The notes under the pieces are model-generated. The model was given only the letters and a program-made list of their open reading frames with translations, made no database searches and was not told the DNA's origin. From Mycolicibacterium tusciae JS617 (GTDB taxonomy: Bacteria; Actinomycetota; Actinomycetes; Mycobacteriales; Mycobacteriaceae), in assembly GCF_000243415.2 (NCBI RefSeq), contig NZ_KI912270.1, forward strand, positions 1,860,001 to 1,924,000: a DNA stretch of 64,000 bases, given 5' to 3'. Below, one piece after another: positions 17,168-24,739 of this stretch. A program made the translations under genes and the position numbers. Position 1 is the stretch's first letter. Each line of letters begins with the position of its first letter.

Positions 17168-17308
17168 GTTACCGCCACAAGCGCTTGACGCATCGATGTC
17201 CATGATGAGTTTCGCGGGACTCGGCGGTTACCCGGGGTGTGCCGACCGTCGACAGGGCTGAGCGCCATCGAGCGCCGAACAGTGAGCGAACCGGCAGCCG
17301 CACCCCGG
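17168..17308 (+). ncRNA. Putative bridge RNA (target-binding and donor-binding loops)
   Basis: Two stem-loops can be read. Loop 1: outer stem GTTACCGCC (17168-17176) with GGCGGTTAC (17223-17231), one mismatch; apical hairpin GACG-CATCGA-TGTC (17187-17200). Inside are CAAGCGCT (17178-17185), identical to the left flank of the insertion, and TGATGAG (17203-17209), complementary to the right flank CTCATCA. Loop 2: outer stem CCGGGGTG (17232-17239) with CACCCCGG (17301-17308), extended by TGCCG/CGGCA; apical hairpin GCGC-CATCGA-GCGC (17262-17275). Inside are ACAGGGCT (17252-17259), identical to the element's right end, and CAGTGAG (17280-17286), complementary to CTCACTG at the left end. This is the guide layout known for IS621-type bridge RNAs. 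RNA ends are not determined. Confidence 0.85.
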
Positions 17309-17358
17309 CACCGAAGTTTGGGTGCCTCCCCACTGGGACTAGCAGCGAGGAGGCTGTG

Positions 17359-18609
17359 ATGAAGTATGCCCCAACGGTCTTGGCGGCGGAACCCGCCAAC
17401 GGATTGACCAGTGGAATCGATTGGGCCCGTGACGATCACGCGGTATCGATCGTCGACGACCGCGGCGTCGAGATCCACCGAATCCTCATCGAACACAACG
17501 CCGCGGGACTGCGCACGCTGGTAAGCACATTGGCCCGACGCGGGGTCACCGAAGTGGCCATCGAACGTTCCGACGGCCCCATCGTCGATGCGCTGCTGGC
17601 CGCCGGCATCACCGTGGTGGTGATCAGCCCCAACCAACTCAAGAACCTGCGGGGACGCTACGGGTCGGCCGGCAACAAAGACGACCGGTTCGACGCCTTC
17701 GTGCTCGCCGACACCCTGCGCACCGACCGCACCCGGCTGCGCCCCCTGGTCCCCGACACCGCCGAAACCATCGCGTTGCGCACTGCGTGCCGAGCGCGAA
17801 AGGATCTCATCGGCCATCGGGTCGCACTGGCCAACCAGCTGCGCGAACACCTCAACCGCGTCTTCCCCGGCGCCGTGGGCCTGTTCGCCGACCTCGACTC
17901 GCCGATCAGCCTGACGTTCCTGACCCGCTTCGACAGCCAAGATCGCGCCGACTGGCTCAGCCCCACCCGACTGGGCGCCTGGCTGGCCTCGGTGGGATAC
18001 ACCGGCGGCATGGATCCCGCGGTCCTGCACACCCGCCTGATCACCGCACCTCGAGGCGCGACTGGCGAGCAAGGCGCGGCCCACGCCCGCGTCACCGGCG
18101 CGCTCGTGGCCACCCTCAAAACCCTCGTCGAACAGATCAAGTCCCTCTCCGACGACATCGCCGAACAACTCGCCGCCCACACCGACGGACACATCTTCGC
18201 CAGCCTGCCCCGATCCGGGAAAATCAGAGCGGCGAAGCTTCTCGCCGAAATCGGGGACTGCCGCGGCCGCTTCCCCACCCCCGAATCCCTGGCCTGCCTG
18301 GCCGGCGTGGCACCCTCCACCCGACAATCGGGCACCATGCGAACCGTCGGATTCCGCTGGTCGTGCGACAAACACCTGCGCGACGCAGTCACCGACTTCG
18401 CCGCCGACTCCCGACACGCCAACCCCTGGGCCGCCGACCTCTACAACCGCGCCCGCGCCCACAAACACGACCACACCCACGCCACCCGAATCGTGGCCCG
18501 CGCCTGGCTCTTCGTCATCTGGCACTGCTGGCAAGACGGAGCCGCATACGACCCGGCTCAACACCGAGCCCTTCAAACCCTGCTCAACAACCAAAAAGCC
18601 GCCGCCTGA
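17359..18609 (+). CDS. IS110-family transposase (bridge-RNA-guided recombinase)
   Basis: 416 residues from the ATG at 17359, which follows GAGGAGG; longer in-frame starts would run into the noncoding guide region. The N-terminal RuvC-like DEDD domain shows GIDWARDDHAVSIVDDRG (Asp about residue 21), EVAIERSDGPIVDAL and NKDDRFDAFVLADTL. The C-terminal Tnp_20 domain includes LPRSGKIRAAKLLAEIGDC and LAGVAPSTRQSGTMRTVGF with the candidate catalytic Ser. In this family the protein binds the bridge RNA and recombines donor and target at a CT core. The reading frame is intact, so the element may still be active. It is transcribed against the surrounding catabolic operon. Confidence 0.94.
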   Translation: MKYAPTVLAAEPANGLTSGIDWARDDHAVSIVDDRGVEIHRILIEHNAAGLRTLVSTLARRGVTEVAIERSDGPIVDALLAAGITVVVISPNQLKNLRGRYGSAGNKDDRFDAFVLADTLRTDRTRLRPLVPDTAETIALRTACRARKDLIGHRVALANQLREHLNRVFPGAVGLFADLDSPISLTFLTRFDSQDRADWLSPTRLGAWLASVGYTGGMDPAVLHTRLITAPRGATGEQGAAHARVTGALVATLKTLVEQIKSLSDDIAEQLAAHTDGHIFASLPRSGKIRAAKLLAEIGDCRGRFPTPESLACLAGVAPSTRQSGTMRTVGFRWSCDKHLRDAVTDFAADSRHANPWAADLYNRARAHKHDHTHATRIVARAWLFVIWHCWQDGAAYDPAQHRALQTLLNNQKAAA

Positions 18610-18633
18610 CACCAGAGTTGACACAGGGCTACT

Positions 18634-18678
18634 CATCACCCATCGTCTGTTCTTCGCGCAAGCGCTCATCACCCATCG
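18634..18678. repeat. 33-bp tandem repeat, right part (split by IS)
   Basis: One full unit (18634-18666) and a 12-bp partial (18667-18678) of the same repeat as at 17010-17101, in register once the element is removed. The stop codon and last residues (ADG) of the AveC-like gene are encoded by the partial unit. Confidence 0.92.
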
Positions 18679-19805
18679 GCACTTTCAGTCGCACACCGAT
18701 CGCTCTCGCTACCCAGCTCGACATCGGGGCGGCCGTCCGGCAACGCGTACTGCCACGTGGACCACTTGCCGACCGAGTACGGGCCCTCGGCGCCGTTCTC
18801 CTCGTAGTAGCCCTGCGGGTCGAAGACCTTGGCCTCGGGATACGGCCACGGGCAGGCAACCGACGTGGCCAGCCCGCTGGCCTTGATCGCCCAGAACCAC
18901 CCGCCGTAGGCGAAGTAGGCAACGTTGATGATCGCGAACATGACCAGGAACGTGCCGAGCGCTGGCTTCGTGGGGAACAGCCTGGCCTTCGCAGCGAGCT
19001 TCTCCGCCACCGACTTTCCCGTGTCGTCGCGGTAGACGAGGATGGCCGCCGGGATCATCACAAAGGTCACCGACAGCGATTCCCAGAGCAGCGGAAACTG
19101 GAAAGTACTGCCGGGGAACAAGGTTCCGAACGGGATCGCCTGCGAATAGATGTACAGCCCCGTGCGCACCAGGCTGACCTCCAGCATGGCGTCGAAGATG
19201 AAGCCGATCACCAACACCAGCCCGCCGAGGCTGAGGAGCGGATGCCTGCTGACGAACGATTCCGGTCCGCGCTTGGCCTGCATCTTGCGAAGAATCCAGA
19301 TCGCGGGGAAGTACGGGCCGAAGTAGAACGTCACGTACCCGAAGACGATGAAGGGTTCGACGGTCGGCGACATCATGATCAGGGGCCAGGACTCCGGCCA
19401 GTGCAACAACATCGGGTTGTACACCGCGTATGGCGACCAGTTCATGATCGGGTCCTGCCATACGATCAGCGTTGTCACCAGCACCATGAGCAGCACCGGG
19501 CTGCCGGGGTTTTTCCGCCACCCACGGATGAAGACGATGGTCAGGACCACGACCATGATCAAGGCCCCGAGCTGCGGGATGACCTGCCAGTGATCGAATC
19601 CCGTCAGGAACTCGACCGGACGAGGACGCCCTTCGACGTTCGGGTTGGCCACGCGCGGGTCGACGGCCGTCCGCATCATGGCGGCGGTGAAGCCGAGGAA
19701 GCCCAGCCACGCAAATAGGGAGATGACCCTGCCCCAATTCGGGCCCTTACCTGGCGCGCGTGGTGATTCCGGCTCGGTTTCAAGCGGTTTCGATTCTGTG
19801 GTCAT
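18669..19805 (-). CDS. AveC-like integral membrane protein (second copy)
   Basis: 378 residues from the ATG at 19805, one base after the stop of the substrate-binding-protein gene; longer ORF starts lie inside that gene. There are about seven membrane segments, for example VISLFAWLGFLGFTAAMM, LGALIMVVVLTIVFIRGW and FLVMFAIINVAYFAYGGWFW. Motifs VWQDPIMNWSPYAVYNPMLL, MMSPTVEPFIVFGYVTFYF and FDAMLEVSLVRTGLYIYSQA resemble the AveC-like family, but the protein is larger than the copy at 9362. The catalytic or transport role is unknown. It is coupled to the leaderless substrate-binding protein gene, and its 3' end abuts the repeat array that now holds the IS110 element. Confidence 0.75.
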   Translation of the reverse strand: MTTESKPLETEPESPRAPGKGPNWGRVISLFAWLGFLGFTAAMMRTAVDPRVANPNVEGRPRPVEFLTGFDHWQVIPQLGALIMVVVLTIVFIRGWRKNPGSPVLLMVLVTTLIVWQDPIMNWSPYAVYNPMLLHWPESWPLIMMSPTVEPFIVFGYVTFYFGPYFPAIWILRKMQAKRGPESFVSRHPLLSLGGLVLVIGFIFDAMLEVSLVRTGLYIYSQAIPFGTLFPGSTFQFPLLWESLSVTFVMIPAAILVYRDDTGKSVAEKLAAKARLFPTKPALGTFLVMFAIINVAYFAYGGWFWAIKASGLATSVACPWPYPEAKVFDPQGYYEENGAEGPYSVGKWSTWQYALPDGRPDVELGSESDRCATESADG

Positions 19806-19806
19806 G

Positions 19807-20922
19807 TCATTGCGCCCCGAACCGGTCGACCAGATGCGAGTTGACGCCGTCGGCATCGAGCGTGCGCGCCACGAGGTACCCCGACCCCATCCATGCGCGA
19901 CGCGTCCATTTGCCCAGCGACACACGGGTTCCCGGCGCTCCAGACGCGGCGGGCAACATCTTGACCCGCTCGAGCGCCTCTTTGACGCCGCGCGGGCTCA
20001 GCGGGTGGGCGTCAGTGAAGGCACGCACAAGTGTGGCGGCTACATCGCGATTCACCACCGTCACGCAGAACTCCGGACGGCTGCCGTCGTACCTCGCCGC
20101 GTAGCGGTCCAGGAAATCCTGTCCGATCGGATTTTCCTCGTCGTACTGGTCGACGCCTACCCAGCCCATGAACGCGTTCCACATGATCGGGTTCACCCAC
20201 GCGTTTTGAAACGCTGTGGTGGTGAACCGGGGCGGATCCCAGTCCACAGCCTCCAGCGCCGGGTTGACGAACACGATGCCGAAGCCGAAGCCGAGGTGCA
20301 CGATCGCCTCGGCCTTCGCGTCGTGCAGGGTCTGCACGGCTGCGTTGATGTCCTGCGCCGTCTGAGCGATCGAGGCCTCCGCGACGATCCGAATTCCCTT
20401 GCGGCGGCATGCACTCCGCAGGTTTTTCAGGTAGCTCTCTCCGATGAGGCTCTGCTCGACCAGCACGCCGATCTCGGTCAGCCCGCGCTTGGCGACAAGA
20501 TCGGCGAGAAAAATCGGCTCGTCCGTCATCGACCCCTGGGGGAAGGCGAACGTCCACTCACCCAGCCAATCGTCGGTCCCGGTGACGCTGATCGCCGGAA
20601 CCTTGAACCGCTCTTCGATCGCTTCACGCATCGGCACACAGTTGTCGGTGATGTTGGGGCCGAAAACCACGAGACACCCCTCGTCGACGAGTTCGGAGTA
20701 GGCGTCGATCACCGCCTTCACCGAACCCTTGGGCAGACCTTCGACCTCGCGGTAGATCATCTGCACCGGTCGATCCATCAGGCCCTGTTCGACGGCTTCT
20801 TCGAAAACCAGGTCGAAGGACTGCGTGAAGGAGGCAAACAGCTCCTCCGGGAATCCCGGCGGCAAGGTGAAGTCCATCAGATAGCCGACCTTGATCGGCT
20901 CAGCGGTGCTCTCGTAGGACAT
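19807..20922 (-). CDS. Leaderless type-1 periplasmic-binding-fold protein (LivJ-like)
   Basis: 371 residues with the two-lobed Leu/Ile/Val-binding fold: IKVGYLMDFTLPPGFPEELF at the N-terminus, VKAVIDAYSELVDEGCLVVF then GPN, VPAISVTGTDDW, RGLTEIGVLVEQSLIGESYL and AEAIVHLGFGFGIVFVNPAL. No signal peptide or lipobox precedes the first strand, which begins at residue 10, so the protein should stay in the cytosol, unlike transport-linked relatives. No ABC permease or ATPase gene is nearby. It may instead sense or carry a hydrophobic metabolite for the AveC-like protein encoded one base downstream. A CCTAATATTTGTTC box lies 20 bp upstream of the start. Confidence 0.78.
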   Translation of the reverse strand: MSYESTAEPIKVGYLMDFTLPPGFPEELFASFTQSFDLVFEEAVEQGLMDRPVQMIYREVEGLPKGSVKAVIDAYSELVDEGCLVVFGPNITDNCVPMREAIEERFKVPAISVTGTDDWLGEWTFAFPQGSMTDEPIFLADLVAKRGLTEIGVLVEQSLIGESYLKNLRSACRRKGIRIVAEASIAQTAQDINAAVQTLHDAKAEAIVHLGFGFGIVFVNPALEAVDWDPPRFTTTAFQNAWVNPIMWNAFMGWVGVDQYDEENPIGQDFLDRYAARYDGSRPEFCVTVVNRDVAATLVRAFTDAHPLSPRGVKEALERVKMLPAASGAPGTRVSLGKWTRRAWMGSGYLVARTLDADGVNSHLVDRFGAQ

Positions 20923-20942
20923 CTGACCTCCCTCGGACTCGA

Positions 20943-20956
20943 CCTAATATTTGTTC
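20943..20956. promoter_or_regulatory. Candidate regulator box CCTAATATTTGTTC
   Basis: This 14-mer differs by one base from the box at 30776 and shares CCWAANATYTGTTC with 23695 and 21879. It lies 20 bp before the substrate-binding-protein/AveC-like operon, a position suited to repression. Confidence 0.68.
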
Positions 20957-20983
20957 AGACCCTAGCGGGGGCCCTCAGAACCG

Positions 20984-21829
20984 TCAATCAAGGCCAGAAG
21001 CACCGAGGTAGACGTCGATCATCTCGTTGAGACCACGGCTGACCGACACGTCGTCGGTAAGCGGTCCCGCGATCGCGGCCTTGGCCGCATCGCGCGTGGT
21101 CAGACCCTCGACGATGAGCTTGCCCGCCGCGATGAGCACCCGGGTCGACGCGACCTCGCGCAGCCCTCCGGTCTCGAGCCGCCGAATCGCATGACCGAAT
21201 TTCACGAGTTCGACGGCCATCGCATGATCCACGCCGGACTCGTAGGCAACGATGCCCTCTTCGACTTCCGGCTCGGGGAACCCGAACTCGATCGCGACCA
21301 TCCGTTGTCGCGTGGAGTCCTTGAGGTCCTTCAGCACGCTCTGATAGCCGGGGTTGTAAGAGACGACAAGGCCAAACCCCGGCGCCGCATCGAGGGTGAT
21401 GCCGAGACGTTCGATGGGCAGTTGTCGTCGGTAGTCGGCCAGCGGATGCAGTACAACCGTGGTGTCCTGACGGGCTTCGACTACCTCGTCGAGGTAGCAG
21501 ATCGCCCCCTCCCGCACCGCGTGGGTAAGCGGCCCATCGACCCAGACCGTCTCATCCCCGCGCAGCAGGTATCGGCCGACCAGATCGGCGGTGGTGAGGT
21601 CGTCGTGGCAGGCCACGGTGATCAGTGGGCGACCGAGGTCGTGTGCCATCGCTTCGACGAAGCGGGTCTTGCCGCAACCGGTCGGTCCTTTCAGAACCAG
21701 CGACAGCCCCTGGCGATAGGCCGCCTTGAACACGGCCTCCTCGTTGCCCACCTGCCGGTAGTAAGGGCGCGACGCATCAGGCTGTGGCGCCGCGCCATTT
21801 TGGTACGCAATCCCGGGCTCGGTGCCCAT
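20984..21829 (-). CDS. MoxR/CbbQ/NorQ-type AAA+ ATPase
   Basis: 281 residues. Walker A is GPTGCGKTRFVEAMAHDLGR, Walker B is EGAICYLDEVVEARQD, the sensor-1 region is FGLVVSYNPGYQSVLKDL and the arginine finger lies in KDSTRQRMVAIEF. It fits the CbbQ/NirQ/NorQ group, ring ATPases that work with a VWA-domain partner to activate or insert metal in enzymes such as nitric-oxide reductase, Rubisco or gas-vesicle proteins. The VWA partner gene lies just upstream on the same strand. No norB, Rubisco or gas-vesicle gene is in the window, so the client is unknown. ATG with AAAGGGG. A CCWAANATYTGTTC-type box lies 50 bp upstream. Confidence 0.88.
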   Translation of the reverse strand: MGTEPGIAYQNGAAPQPDASRPYYRQVGNEEAVFKAAYRQGLSLVLKGPTGCGKTRFVEAMAHDLGRPLITVACHDDLTTADLVGRYLLRGDETVWVDGPLTHAVREGAICYLDEVVEARQDTTVVLHPLADYRRQLPIERLGITLDAAPGFGLVVSYNPGYQSVLKDLKDSTRQRMVAIEFGFPEPEVEEGIVAYESGVDHAMAVELVKFGHAIRRLETGGLREVASTRVLIAAGKLIVEGLTTRDAAKAAIAGPLTDDVSVSRGLNEMIDVYLGASGLD

Positions 21830-21878
21830 AGCGCCCCTTTCGTCACCCGCGTCTATGCGGTGAATGAGAGCCTAGCCG

Positions 21879-21892
21879 GAACAGATGTTTGT
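21879..21892. promoter_or_regulatory. Candidate regulator box (ACAAACATCTGTTC on the minus strand)
   Basis: Third member of the CCWAANATYTGTTC set, in the roughly 100-bp gap between the VWA gene and the AAA+ ATPase gene. It suggests the ATPase gene has its own regulated promoter as well as read-through from the VWA gene. Confidence 0.62.
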
Positions 21893-21933
21893 TTCAAGGA
21901 AGCGTCGTCGGGTGCGCCGCTTGGCCGGCGCCG

Positions 21934-23667
21934 TCATCTGCGGGGCGGCAGGAGGCTTGTTGTGTTGGCGCACAGGCGATGTCGCGAGACCCGGCGCCGT
22001 ACTTCTGCGGACCGGACGGCCGACCGAAAGAGCGGCCCGATGATGCCTGCCAGTTGCTCGGGCCGGGCGATGGTCGCATGCGCGGTGCTTCCGAAGACTT
22101 TCTTGAGTGCCCCGACGTCGGTACCGGCCCCCACGGTCAGGCAGACACACCCGGTCCCCCGTCGACGAGCCTCCGTCAAAGCGCGTCGTGCGTCGGCGGC
22201 GCCGTAGGCACGCTCATACCCGTGGTCGTAAGCCAAACCGTCAGACACCACGACCAGCAGACGCCGAGACGTCCCGCCCCGCGTCTCGAGGACGGCCGAA
22301 CCGTGCCGGATGGCCGCTCCGAGGCGTGAATACGCTCCCGGTTCGAGACTGTTCAACCGTCGAATCACCACCGCATCGAGGTGATCGTCAAATCTCTTGA
22401 CAGGCAACATGTTCACCGCAGCCCGCCCCTGCGAGTTGTAGGCATACAGCGCTACACGATCGCCCAGGTCGTGCAACGCGACCGTCAGGTCAGTGATCAC
22501 CGCTGTTTGCTGCTGATGGACGGTTCGACCTACGGTTCCCGGTTCCGCGGTCGATCCGGAGACATCGAGTAGCAGAAGCACGGACAGGTCACGCCGCCGC
22601 CGCAGGCTGTCGAGATAGACGGCCTCGTCGGGCACCGACCCCGCCCGCACCTCCACGCGCGCCTCGACTGCCGCGTCGATGTCGATGTCGTCGCCCTGGG
22701 GCTGCCGATGGCGACGGTGCAGGCCCATGCCCAGGCGAGCGAGCGGACGCCGGACACCGATGGCACCGTCGATGGCGTCGGCCGCCGACGCCTTGATCCG
22801 CGGCTCAATCTCGCGCACGGTGCACCAGTCCGGCCGATAACTCTTGCGGTCGGCGTCCCACTCCGGGTACTTGAAGCCCTGCGCCTTGATGTCGGCGACG
22901 TCCTCGGCTGAGGCGTTGGCCGTCGACGAAACCGCGAAGGCTCCCCGGTTGGCCGAGTTGGTGCGATGGGTCGGCGAGTCCGCACCCGGCGGTCCGCCGC
23001 CGCCTCCTGGGGTCTTGCGCGCCGACGACAACATCTTCTTCAGCCACTTGCCGATGAACCCGCCACCGCCGACGGGACTGCTGAACAGGTCGGGATCGTC
23101 GCTGTCGTCCACCTCACCGTCGTCGAGTTCTTCGAGCGCCTCCTTGCTGTCGCGCTGTGGCACGTGAGCCGCCGTTTCGTGGTCCACCTGCTCGCCGGCC
23201 CGACTGCCTGCCGCCAACACCTTCTTGGCGCGGATGACGCCCCACTGCGTCGGCGATTCATCGAGCGCGTCCTTGCCCGACGCGATGGACAGCGACGATT
23301 CGGGTGAGTCGCTGCGGCTGGCGGTCTCAGGATCGGCCATCGAACCCAGCACGGCCGGCAGCACGTCACCATTGGCGGCGAGGGCACGGTGCCCCTCGAT
23401 GGTCAGGTAGCGCTTGGCCACCCGGGGATGCCGGAGCAGTGCGCCCGCGATGTCGGTGGCAAGGCTGTCCGCAGCGATCAGCGACGCGTGCACCGCCACC
23501 GATTCCAGATTCTCGCGGGGGCGGGCGGAAGAATCGACAAAAATCGTCTGCCCGTCGGTCCACGACGGCTCACCCGGATCGACAGCCGCCACCGCGACGG
23601 GCCGCCCGGCGAGCGCGGACGCCAACATGCCCAGCGCCGCCAGACCGTCGCCATCGGCGTCGTTCAC
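21934..23667 (-). CDS. VWA-domain protein, CbbO/NorD-like partner of the AAA+ ATPase
   Basis: 577 residues from the preferred GTG at 23667, which follows GGAGG by five bases. A longer in-frame start at 23745 would make the regulatory box at 23695 coding and crowd the divergent SDR promoter. The C-terminal VWA domain has a MIDAS motif LLLLDVSGSTAEPG, with VVSDGLAYDHGYER and LTVGAGTDVGALKKVFG further on. The middle part is acidic and low-complexity (ELDDGEVDDSDDPDLFS, GGGGGPPGADSPTHR). CbbO/NorD-type proteins dock the hexameric ATPase onto a client metalloenzyme. It is paired with the ATPase gene 105 bp downstream. Confidence 0.85.
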   Translation of the reverse strand: MNDADGDGLAALGMLASALAGRPVAVAAVDPGEPSWTDGQTIFVDSSARPRENLESVAVHASLIAADSLATDIAGALLRHPRVAKRYLTIEGHRALAANGDVLPAVLGSMADPETASRSDSPESSLSIASGKDALDESPTQWGVIRAKKVLAAGSRAGEQVDHETAAHVPQRDSKEALEELDDGEVDDSDDPDLFSSPVGGGGFIGKWLKKMLSSARKTPGGGGGPPGADSPTHRTNSANRGAFAVSSTANASAEDVADIKAQGFKYPEWDADRKSYRPDWCTVREIEPRIKASAADAIDGAIGVRRPLARLGMGLHRRHRQPQGDDIDIDAAVEARVEVRAGSVPDEAVYLDSLRRRRDLSVLLLLDVSGSTAEPGTVGRTVHQQQTAVITDLTVALHDLGDRVALYAYNSQGRAAVNMLPVKRFDDHLDAVVIRRLNSLEPGAYSRLGAAIRHGSAVLETRGGTSRRLLVVVSDGLAYDHGYERAYGAADARRALTEARRRGTGCVCLTVGAGTDVGALKKVFGSTAHATIARPEQLAGIIGPLFRSAVRSAEVRRRVSRHRLCANTTSLLPPRR

Positions 23668-23694
23668 GACCACCTCCGCCCAACCAAGCGTTGA

Positions 23695-23708
23695 CCAAAT
23701 ATCTGTTC
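23695..23708. promoter_or_regulatory. Candidate regulator box CCAAATATCTGTTC in divergent promoter
   Basis: It lies between the VWA gene (minus, start 23667) and the SDR gene (plus, start 23756) and matches CCWAANATYTGTTC in full. It is in the right place to control both directions. Confidence 0.68.
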
Positions 23709-23755
23709 CACCGTAAAGTCCGCTTTTACTGGAGTCAATCAGCAAGGAGTGCAGC

Positions 23756-24730
23756 GTGATCGACTTCGAAGATCAAGTCGCCATCGTGACGGGCGCGGGT
23801 CGCGGATTGGGCAGGCTATACGCCCTCGACATGGCGCGGCGGGGCGCGGCGGTGGTCGTCAACGATCTCGGGGGCACCATGCGCGGCGACGGTGCGGACG
23901 CGAGCGTGGCCGATCAGGTGGTCGACGAAATCACGAAAGCGGGCGGGCGGGCCGTCGCGTCGCATCAGTCCGTCGACAGCCCCGAGGGTGGCCAGGCCAT
24001 CGTCGACGCAGCGGTCGACACCTTCGGACGCCTGGACGCGGTCATCAGCAATGCCGGGATCTTCAACAGCATCCCGTTTGAGGTGCTCTCCCCCGACGAC
24101 TGGCGCCACATGCTGCGCGTGCACCTCGACGGTGGGTTCTATCTGAGCCAGCCCGCCTACAAGGTGATGGCGAAGCAGAACTACGGCCGCTTCGTGTTCA
24201 TCTCATCGTCGGCGGGCAATTTCGGCCAGCCGTCCGAAGCACACTACGCGGCCGCCAAGACCGGTCTGGTCGGGCTGTCCAACGTCATCGCCATCGAGGG
24301 CGCGGCACACGGAATTCTCTCCAATACCGTCCTGCCCACCGGCTTTTCGCGAATGGTCACCGAGACGGTCGGTGACGAAAATTTCCTCAGGGAGTCGGGT
24401 TTCATGCGCGCCATCCGGGCGGAGCTCGTCGTGCCACTCGTATCGCTTTTGGCCAGCCGCGCTTGCGAATTCACCCACCGCAACTACTCGGCGTGCGCGG
24501 GGCGCTACGCCCGCGTGTTCGTCGGGCTCGGTGAGGGCTGGGTGGCCGATGCTGAAACCGAACCGACCGCCGAAGACATCCTGGCGCACCTCGATGAAGT
24601 GTCGGCGACCGACAAGTTCATCGTGCCGGACTCGATCGTCGACGAAGTGCTCGAAGTGTGTGACCGCCTAGGGATCAGCGCGATGCCCGACAACGCCGAG
24701 GTCTCTTTTCCCGAGCCCACAAGCAAGTAG
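23756..24730 (+). CDS. SDR oxidoreductase (hydroxyacyl-CoA dehydrogenase-like)
   Basis: 324 residues. The motif order is VTGAGRGLGRLYALDMARRG, VVNDLGGTMRGDG, SNAGIF, FISSSAGNFGQPS (Ser) and YAAAKTGLVG (Tyr/Lys). The NDLGG segment after strand two and the NFGQ-x-x-Y-A-A-A-K pattern are typical of the SDR domain of peroxisomal-type multifunctional enzyme 2 (3-hydroxyacyl-CoA dehydrogenase). A C-terminal extension of about 80 residues follows the catalytic core. It probably oxidises a 3-hydroxyacyl-CoA or a related alcohol. GTG start with AAGGAG. First gene of a plus-strand operon with the nitroreductase and an NTF2-like protein. Confidence 0.88.
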   Translation: MIDFEDQVAIVTGAGRGLGRLYALDMARRGAAVVVNDLGGTMRGDGADASVADQVVDEITKAGGRAVASHQSVDSPEGGQAIVDAAVDTFGRLDAVISNAGIFNSIPFEVLSPDDWRHMLRVHLDGGFYLSQPAYKVMAKQNYGRFVFISSSAGNFGQPSEAHYAAAKTGLVGLSNVIAIEGAAHGILSNTVLPTGFSRMVTETVGDENFLRESGFMRAIRAELVVPLVSLLASRACEFTHRNYSACAGRYARVFVGLGEGWVADAETEPTAEDILAHLDEVSATDKFIVPDSIVDEVLEVCDRLGISAMPDNAEVSFPEPTSK

Positions 24731-24739
24731 GGAGCAGAC

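Larger units (their letters stand above)
17102..18633 (+). mobile_element. IS110-family insertion sequence with CT core, about 1.53 kb
   Basis: The element has a single transposase gene, no terminal inverted repeats and no target duplication beyond a CT dinucleotide (17100-17101 on the left, 18632-18633 on the right), as expected for IS110-type recombination. Removing 17102-18633 restores the 33-bp period of the surrounding repeat exactly. About 257 bp of noncoding DNA precede the transposase gene and only about 22 bp follow it, which places it in the IS110 rather than the IS1111 group. The right end carries TTGACA at 18618-18623, which could act as a -35 box for a promoter formed when the ends join in a circle; a matching -10 box is not convincing. 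Confidence 0.93.

Noticed and set aside
18618..18631. Complete junction promoter of the IS110-family element
   Set aside because: TTGACA is present at the right end, but no good -10 hexamer falls at normal spacing across the joined ends; kept only as a suggestion.
20943..20956. KstR or KstR2 operator
   Set aside because: The four boxes lack the KstR and KstR2 palindromes as remembered and share a different, non-palindromic consensus.
23668..23745. Longer N-terminus of the VWA protein
   Set aside because: It would run through the conserved regulatory box at 23695 and has no ribosome site; the GTG at 23667 follows GGAGG.
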